A DNA stretch of 57,990 nucleotides. Source: Dehalococcoidia bacterium (GTDB lineage Bacteria; Chloroflexota; Dehalococcoidia; Tepidiformales; Tepidiformaceae). The notes under the pieces were generated by a model. The model made no database searches, was not told where the DNA came from, and saw only the letters and a list, made by a program, of their open reading frames with translations. Of the stretch, positions 53,535 through 57,990 are shown piece by piece. Within the stretch, counting starts at the first letter, position 1, and every line of letters starts with the position of its first letter. The DNA lies in contig JAGQHB010000084.1 in assembly GCA_020432045.1 (NCBI GenBank), positions 1-57,990 of the forward strand, in the 5' to 3' direction. The translations under genes were made by a program, and so were the position numbers.

Positions 53535-55916
53535 GTGCCCGGAGCCGCCCTTGCCGATGTCGTTGTCCTCGAGTTCGCCAGCGGTGTAGCCGGGCCCTGC
53601 GTCGGCCGCCTCCTCGCGGACCTTGGCGCCCAGGTCATCAAGGTCGAAACGCCGGATGGCGACCCTTTCCGCTTCGAACCCCCAATGCACGGCGGCGAAA
53701 GCGCATTCTTCAACTACCTCAACGCCGGAAAGCTCGGCATCGTCGCGAGCGTCACGGGCGATCCGCTCGCTCAGCTCGTCGTGCACGCGGACATCGTGGT
53801 CCACGACTTCCACGATCCGCTGGCCACACAGTTCGAAACCTCCATCCGCGTTGCGAATCCGCACGCGGTCGTTCTCTCGCTTAGGCCATACGGTCGTTCG
53901 GGAGAACGCTCTACCTGGCAGGCCTCCGAGCTGACCGAGTACGCGACCAGTGGCTTCGGCTACATCGCCGGCGATCCGGCCCGCGAACCTTTGGCGCTCC
54001 CCGGCCACCAGGTTGCGTTTCATGCCGGGCTTCATGCGGCCGATGCGGCACTCGCGGCTCTCTGGTACGCCCGCAATACGGGCGCAGGCCAGTGCATCGA
54101 GGTCTCGCATCAGGAAGCCGTCCTCAGCGACCACGCCTGGTTCGTCACGAGCTGGACCCACCAGGGAATCAATCAGAAGCGCGCCGGCAGCCTCTTTGTC
54201 CCCTGCGCGGACGGCTTCGTATTCCTCTTCAACCTCGCGCCCTACCCGAACCTGTTCATCCTCATGGAGCGCTTTGACCTGCTTGAAGACGAGAGCCTCC
54301 AGGTCCCCCAGAACTGGTGGGCGCGCTTCCCTGAGGTGATGGCCGCCTTCGCCGGATGGGCCGCGACCCGCGCCAAGCAAGAGATCTACCACGCCTGCCA
54401 GGAGCTCCGCATCGCCGCGAGCCCCGTCAACACGATGGCCGACGTTGCAGCCAATCCGCAGCTCATCGCCCGGGATTGGTTCGGTACGGTCACTGTTGGC
54501 GGCGAGCAGTTCCGCGCCCCCGGTGTCCCATGGAAGCTGAGCGGCACACCCGCAATCCAGCCGGGCCCGGCGCCACGCCTTGGAGAACACACCGAATTCG
54601 TCCTCTCCCCCAGCTTCGCGTGGGCCAACGCCGACGTCACACACGGCTCCGCCCGGGTCGATCCTGCCGCCGGACCACTCGCCGGGCTCCGTGTTATCGA
54701 GGTCACCGCCAACTGGGCCGGCCCCGCGGCCGGGCGTCCTTTTGCCGACCTCGGTGCCGATGTCATCAAGATCGAACTCGCTACCAAGCCGGCAACCCGG
54801 GCCCTTGCGTGGGTCAATAGCGACACCGCCTGGCCGCACCACTTCAACCGCTCCGGCTACTTCAACAAGCTCAACCGTAACAAGCGTGATGTCTGCCTCG
54901 ACCTTTCGAGGCCCGAGGGCAAGGCCCTCTTCCTTCGCCTCGTCGAAGCCTCAGATGTCGTCGTCGAGAATAATGCCGCCCGCGTCATGTCCAACCTTGG
55001 CATCGCCTACGACACGCTTCGTGAGGTGAACCCGCGGATCGTCATGTGCTCGCTCTCGGGCTACGGGCACACTGGCCCCGAACGCAACTACGCCGCGTAC
55101 GGCAGCAACATGGAGACCGTCTCCGGCCTCGCAAGCATCCTCGGCTACGCCCCCGGCGAGCACTTCGGCACAGGCAGCTTCTACGCCGACCCGATTACCG
55201 GCAGCCAGGCGGCACTCGCCGCACTGGCCGCCCTCCATGCGCGCCGCCGCTCGGGCAAAGGGCAGTGGATTGATGTCGCACTTCTAGAAGCGGTCACCCC
55301 ATTCTTTGCCGGGGCATTGCTGGAGTACACGGTCACCGGCCACGTGCCAACACCACGGGGAAACCGTTCCGCTACGTTCGCCCCCCAGGGCTACTACCGA
55401 TCCGCCGGCGATGACTGCTGGCTCGCACTCACCGTCCGCGACGACCACGAATGGCAGGAGCTTTGCAGCGTCATCGGCCGTCCGGACCTCGCCACTGATT
55501 CGTCGCTCGCAACGCTCCCAGGCCGCCAGTTGCACCACGATGAGATCGACGCTGCCATCGCCGCCTGGTCCGAAACCGCCGACCACAACCACGCGGCGAA
55601 GCTCCTGCAGGCTGCTGGCATCCCCGCTGCGCCGGTGATGGCAAACTGGGAAGTCGTTTCCGACAACCACCTTAACTCCCGCGGCTTCCTCGTCCCCATC
55701 CAGCACCCTGAAGCAGGTACCCACCTGTTCTGCGGATTCCCCTACCGCCTCGAAAACACCCCCACGCGTGTCCACCGCCCCGCACCGATGTTCGCCGAGC
55801 ACAACCGCGAGGTGTTTGCCGGAGTCCTCGGCCTCGACGAAGCGGCTATCCAGGCCCTCTACACCAGCGGCGTCACCTCCGACGAACCCGTGTACGCGTC
55901 AGGGCCCGGGCTTTGA
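53535..55916 (+). CDS. Tandem family-III CoA-transferase (CaiB/BaiF), one active half
   Basis: 793 residues, twice the usual length. Domain 1 (about 1-375) opens LADVVVLEFASGVAGPCVGRLLADLGAQVIKVETP; domain 2 (from about 380) opens LAGLRVIEVTANWAGPAAGRPFADLGADVIKIE. In domain 2 the catalytic Asp is in FYADPITGSQAALAALAALHARR. The matching stretch of domain 1 is FHAGLHAADAALAALWYAR, with no Asp at that place. Two family-III chains usually interlock as a dimer; the fusion may make an intramolecular pair with a single active site. GTG 53535 with TAGGCT 7 nt upstream; followed by a small gene overlapping by 4 nt. CoA donor and acceptor unknown. Confidence 0.9.
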   Translation: MPGAALADVVVLEFASGVAGPCVGRLLADLGAQVIKVETPDGDPFRFEPPMHGGESAFFNYLNAGKLGIVASVTGDPLAQLVVHADIVVHDFHDPLATQFETSIRVANPHAVVLSLRPYGRSGERSTWQASELTEYATSGFGYIAGDPAREPLALPGHQVAFHAGLHAADAALAALWYARNTGAGQCIEVSHQEAVLSDHAWFVTSWTHQGINQKRAGSLFVPCADGFVFLFNLAPYPNLFILMERFDLLEDESLQVPQNWWARFPEVMAAFAGWAATRAKQEIYHACQELRIAASPVNTMADVAANPQLIARDWFGTVTVGGEQFRAPGVPWKLSGTPAIQPGPAPRLGEHTEFVLSPSFAWANADVTHGSARVDPAAGPLAGLRVIEVTANWAGPAAGRPFADLGADVIKIELATKPATRALAWVNSDTAWPHHFNRSGYFNKLNRNKRDVCLDLSRPEGKALFLRLVEASDVVVENNAARVMSNLGIAYDTLREVNPRIVMCSLSGYGHTGPERNYAAYGSNMETVSGLASILGYAPGEHFGTGSFYADPITGSQAALAALAALHARRRSGKGQWIDVALLEAVTPFFAGALLEYTVTGHVPTPRGNRSATFAPQGYYRSAGDDCWLALTVRDDHEWQELCSVIGRPDLATDSSLATLPGRQLHHDEIDAAIAAWSETADHNHAAKLLQAAGIPAAPVMANWEVVSDNHLNSRGFLVPIQHPEAGTHLFCGFPYRLENTPTRVHRPAPMFAEHNREVFAGVLGLDEAAIQALYTSGVTSDEPVYASGPGL

Positions 55917-56245
55917 GCGCCGTCATCGTCGCCACTGATGTCGAACTGCCGCCGCTGCCTGCGGGCGCCCGGGTCGTCCGCTGCGCCACCACGGCCGAGA
56001 TGGTCCGGGCCATTCACACCGAACCCGCGGCCGTGCTCCTCAGCGACGGACTTGCCGAGGACGACGCGCTCCTCGTGGCCGCTGCCATCCACGAATCCGG
56101 CGCCACCGTCATCGAGGTGAACGCCCACCGCTGGGACGGCGAAACCCACTCCCGCCTCACCGCCGCCTGTAAAGGAGTCATCGCCGGGTTTGGCCTCGCC
56201 GCCATCCCCCGTGCCATCGAAGCACTGGACGCGCTCACTGCCTGA
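55913..56245 (+). CDS. Small alpha/beta protein, unknown
   Basis: 110 residues. The TTG start overlaps the CoA-transferase stop by 4 nt (TTGA), so it is co-translated. SAVIVATDVELPPLPAGARVVRC, AAVLLSDGLAEDDALLVAAAIHESGATVIEV and GVIAGFGLAAIPRAIEALD form a compact beta-alpha repeat resembling a degenerate receiver or Rossmann-like unit, without the acidic pocket of response regulators. It may assist the CoA-transferase. Followed by a 177-nt gap in which no promoter is clear. Confidence 0.65.
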   Translation: MSAVIVATDVELPPLPAGARVVRCATTAEMVRAIHTEPAAVLLSDGLAEDDALLVAAAIHESGATVIEVNAHRWDGETHSRLTAACKGVIAGFGLAAIPRAIEALDALTA

Positions 56246-56422
56246 AGTGGCCGGGAGCCGCAGCACACTGGCGCAAGTCTTGAATCGCATGAGACCGGAT
56301 GCGTGTTCTGCCGAGGGTCAATTGGTAAAGTGGTTCGTATCAAGGATTGAAATGCACGGGCGGGGGGTATTCTCAGAGCGTCAAGGCCAGGCCTGCCGTG
56401 AACAACCTCTCAGGAGAGTGAC

Positions 56423-57220
56423 ATGCGATTAGCACTCAAACCGAGAGCGCCCCGACTCGCTGTGTTTCTCGCCGCCATGTGCCTCGCGGTGAGTGGCTTT
56501 TTCGTTGGCCGGTATCTACTTGCCGACGACAGCTCTGCTCGCGCCATTCCGGCTGCGGCACCGTCCTCCGAAGCAGACGTGTCGCCGGCACCCACCCCGG
56601 CCGCTTCAGAACCCATCGACACCAGTAAGCCCGGCTGGGCGCTGGCGGTTCTTGAGGGAGACAAGGCGCTCCCACGATTCGACCAGGAAGTCAACGGCAT
56701 TCTTGTTGGTCCAACCGCGCCGGACGAGGATTCGGGTCTTTGCCACGAGAACCGGCCTCGCTGGGCTGAGTTGGCAGAAGCCAACGCAGTCTCACCCGGT
56801 TTCATCCCGGACTTGGCATCCCTCCCTGCGACCGCGAGCATCGCCGAACAGAAGATTGTCATCTGTGGGCCGGTCGTCAACAGCGCCGAGGTCACGATTG
56901 AACTACCAGCGGGACCCGATTCGGGTGCCGCGATCCAGGCCGGGCGGAGCTGGTTTGATGTCGACCACGGCGGCCATGTGTCTGTCTACAAGTTCCGGAC
57001 GATTGCGCCCAGCTGGAGGTCTCAGATTGCCTCTGAGCGCTGGGAAGCCACGGAGGCCGCGGGTCACCCTGCCGCCATCGGTCGGGCGGTCCTCCGAGAT
57101 GAATTTGGAGAGAGCGCGGTCGTCGTCTGGGACGCTGAGAACGGAATTCAACTTGTCGTGCGCGGATTCGACGTGGAACTCGATCTGCTATTAACAATTG
57201 CAGCGGAGGCCATCCGATGA
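56423..57220 (+). CDS. Membrane-anchored extracellular protein, cassette 2 partner
   Basis: 265 residues, ATG with AGGAG 6-7 nt upstream. Basic N-terminus, one membrane helix (AVFLAAMCLAVSGFFVGRYLL), an Ala/Pro-rich linker to about residue 70, then an extracellular domain with PGWALAVLEGDKALP and ALRDxF-type strands, ending VVVWDAENGIQLVVRGFDVELDLLLTIAAEAI. Layout and the final W-x(3-4)-G-x(3-5)-V-x-G/T...LL-x-x-A-x-E-I pattern match the protein at 48516, although overall identity is low. The stop overlaps the next start by 4 nt. Function unknown. Confidence 0.72.
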   Translation: MRLALKPRAPRLAVFLAAMCLAVSGFFVGRYLLADDSSARAIPAAAPSSEADVSPAPTPAASEPIDTSKPGWALAVLEGDKALPRFDQEVNGILVGPTAPDEDSGLCHENRPRWAELAEANAVSPGFIPDLASLPATASIAEQKIVICGPVVNSAEVTIELPAGPDSGAAIQAGRSWFDVDHGGHVSVYKFRTIAPSWRSQIASERWEATEAAGHPAAIGRAVLRDEFGESAVVVWDAENGIQLVVRGFDVELDLLLTIAAEAIR

Positions 57221-57855
57221 GCGCTCGCCTGGGCCTTCCTTTCTTGGCGGCCGTGCTGCTCTTGTCTGTGGCAACGGGTGCGTTGACTGCGCCCTCAGCC
57301 CGGGCGACGACGAATTGGGGCCTTTGGGTGAATCCCGGCGTCTCAAGCAACTACCTGACTTGCGGCTGGCACTCGACTTGCTTCTCGCCGTTCACGTGGG
57401 GTAACGCCCTCGATTGGAACAACGACCCGTATACCCACAAGAACGTTTACTGGCGTTCTTGGGCCACCGCCGACACTGGATCGGGGACCATGGCGTATGC
57501 CTACCCATACGATGCGACTGGAACCTGCTACGGTGCTGGTGCGAAGGTGTACGACTTGGGTTGGACGGAGCGGGGCAGGGTCGTTTGGCTCCACACCCAG
57601 TTGGGCGCCGGGGCACCCACGGTGTACGTGCAGGGCAGCTGGATCGGATCCTTCACGTCAGCGGGCCCGATGGGAACCACGGTCGAGACGGACAAGAGCG
57701 GATGCCCGTTCGATGGGCCTCACCTTCACCAGTACAGCTCGGCCAGTGGCTGGTTCGCCAATACCGGTGTCTACCCCAATGCTCCTAGCCAAGGCACTGG
57801 CTACTCGCTGGGTGCCCAGACGAACTGGCAGAATCGGACCAGTTGGACCTGGTGA
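57217..57855 (+). CDS. Secreted M23-type metallopeptidase, cassette 2
   Basis: 212 residues, signal peptide probably cleaved after ARA (residue 30). Residues matching an M23 zinc site: H52 in GWHSTC, D66 in GNALDW, H126 in VVWLHTQLG and H169xH171 in GPHLHQYS. The GPHLH motif is the family hallmark. Six Cys residues may form disulfides. Trp-rich C-terminus (NWQNRTSWTW). Same order and 4-nt overlap with an anchored protein as in cassette 1, but no lipoprotein gene follows before the window ends. Likely a peptidoglycan hydrolase. Confidence 0.72.
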   Translation: MSARLGLPFLAAVLLLSVATGALTAPSARATTNWGLWVNPGVSSNYLTCGWHSTCFSPFTWGNALDWNNDPYTHKNVYWRSWATADTGSGTMAYAYPYDATGTCYGAGAKVYDLGWTERGRVVWLHTQLGAGAPTVYVQGSWIGSFTSAGPMGTTVETDKSGCPFDGPHLHQYSSASGWFANTGVYPNAPSQGTGYSLGAQTNWQNRTSWTW

Positions 57856-57879
57856 GACACCCCCCATCCCATCAGAGTG

Positions 57880-57925
57880 AACGGAGGGGCCGCTCGATGC
57901 GGCACTTCCGTTCTGCACGCTTTTC
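57880..57925 (+). terminator. Possible terminator of cassette 2
   Basis: Nested arms AACGGA (57880-57885) / TCCGTT (57907-57912) and GCCGC (57889-57893) / GCGGC (57899-57903), then CTGCACGCTTTT. Interrupted stem, moderate support. The last 65 nt of the window hold nothing else clear. Confidence 0.5.
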
Positions 57926-57990
57926 CAGTCGCAACTCCGACCCGCCAGGTCTGGGTAGGCGCACTACGATTGAGCCCGCGCCCTCCAAGC

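Noticed and set aside
53478-54842. 454-codon minus-strand frame
   Set aside because: Lies opposite the CoA-transferase, which has strong family motifs.

Overview
The window is a dense, GC-rich bacterial chromosome segment (about 60 protein genes on both strands, one tRNA, no rRNA, no CRISPR array, no insertion sequence). The gene set (an F420-type split-barrel protein and an F420-type luciferase-like oxidoreductase, a T-box ahead of ileS, a Cheo-type LexA box, family-III CoA-transferases, many short-chain dehydrogenases, no outer-membrane genes seen) fits a Chloroflexota lineage such as a Dehalococcoidia or Tepidiforma relative. That placement is inference from gene content, not a search.

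Layout. 1-12.4 kb: catabolic and accessory enzymes (phosphotriesterase-like hydrolase cut by the left edge, aminotransferase, two-domain nitrilase, tRNA-Ser(CGA), alpha/beta hydrolase, FAD dehydrogenase, split transketolase, F420-type oxidoreductase). 12.4-19.9 kb: GtrA plus a GT39-like glycosyltransferase, a TPR protein, YkgJ, M20 peptidase, DinB-like and AlkZ-like proteins. 19.9-25.9 kb: two-component system, SDR, cation efflux, the tsaE-tsaB-ndk operon and an XRE regulator. 25.9-33.5 kb: flavin reductase, kinase fusion, nitroreductase, VapBC with a broken acetyltransferase, and ileS behind a T-box riboswitch. 33.5-42.2 kb: lipoprotein nuclease-like protein, moaA, MerR, a broken split-barrel gene, PHP and PIG-L proteins, lexA, a lone peptide-ABC ATPase, holA, HxlR. 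42.2-48 kb: a divergent DnaA-like protein with a structured leader, a 56-residue small gene, aspartate kinase, Crp/Fnr, P-loop kinase, methyltransferase. 48-57.9 kb: two related cassettes of a membrane-anchored protein followed by a secreted M23-type metallopeptidase, flanking gyrB, an SDR and a tandem CoA-transferase.

Most notable: (a) the twice-occurring anchored-protein/M23-peptidase cassette, one copy headed by a stand-alone LuxR-type HTH and trailed by a lipoprotein; (b) a recurring TANNNT hexamer ending exactly 6-7 nt before the start codon of 13 genes, suggesting widespread leaderless transcription; (c) a complete T-box with an AUC specifier and a UGGU acceptor-binding bulge; (d) a DnaA-like protein whose DNA-recognition signature is rewritten; (e) tandem enzymes (nitrilase, CoA-transferase) in which one half has lost its catalytic residue.
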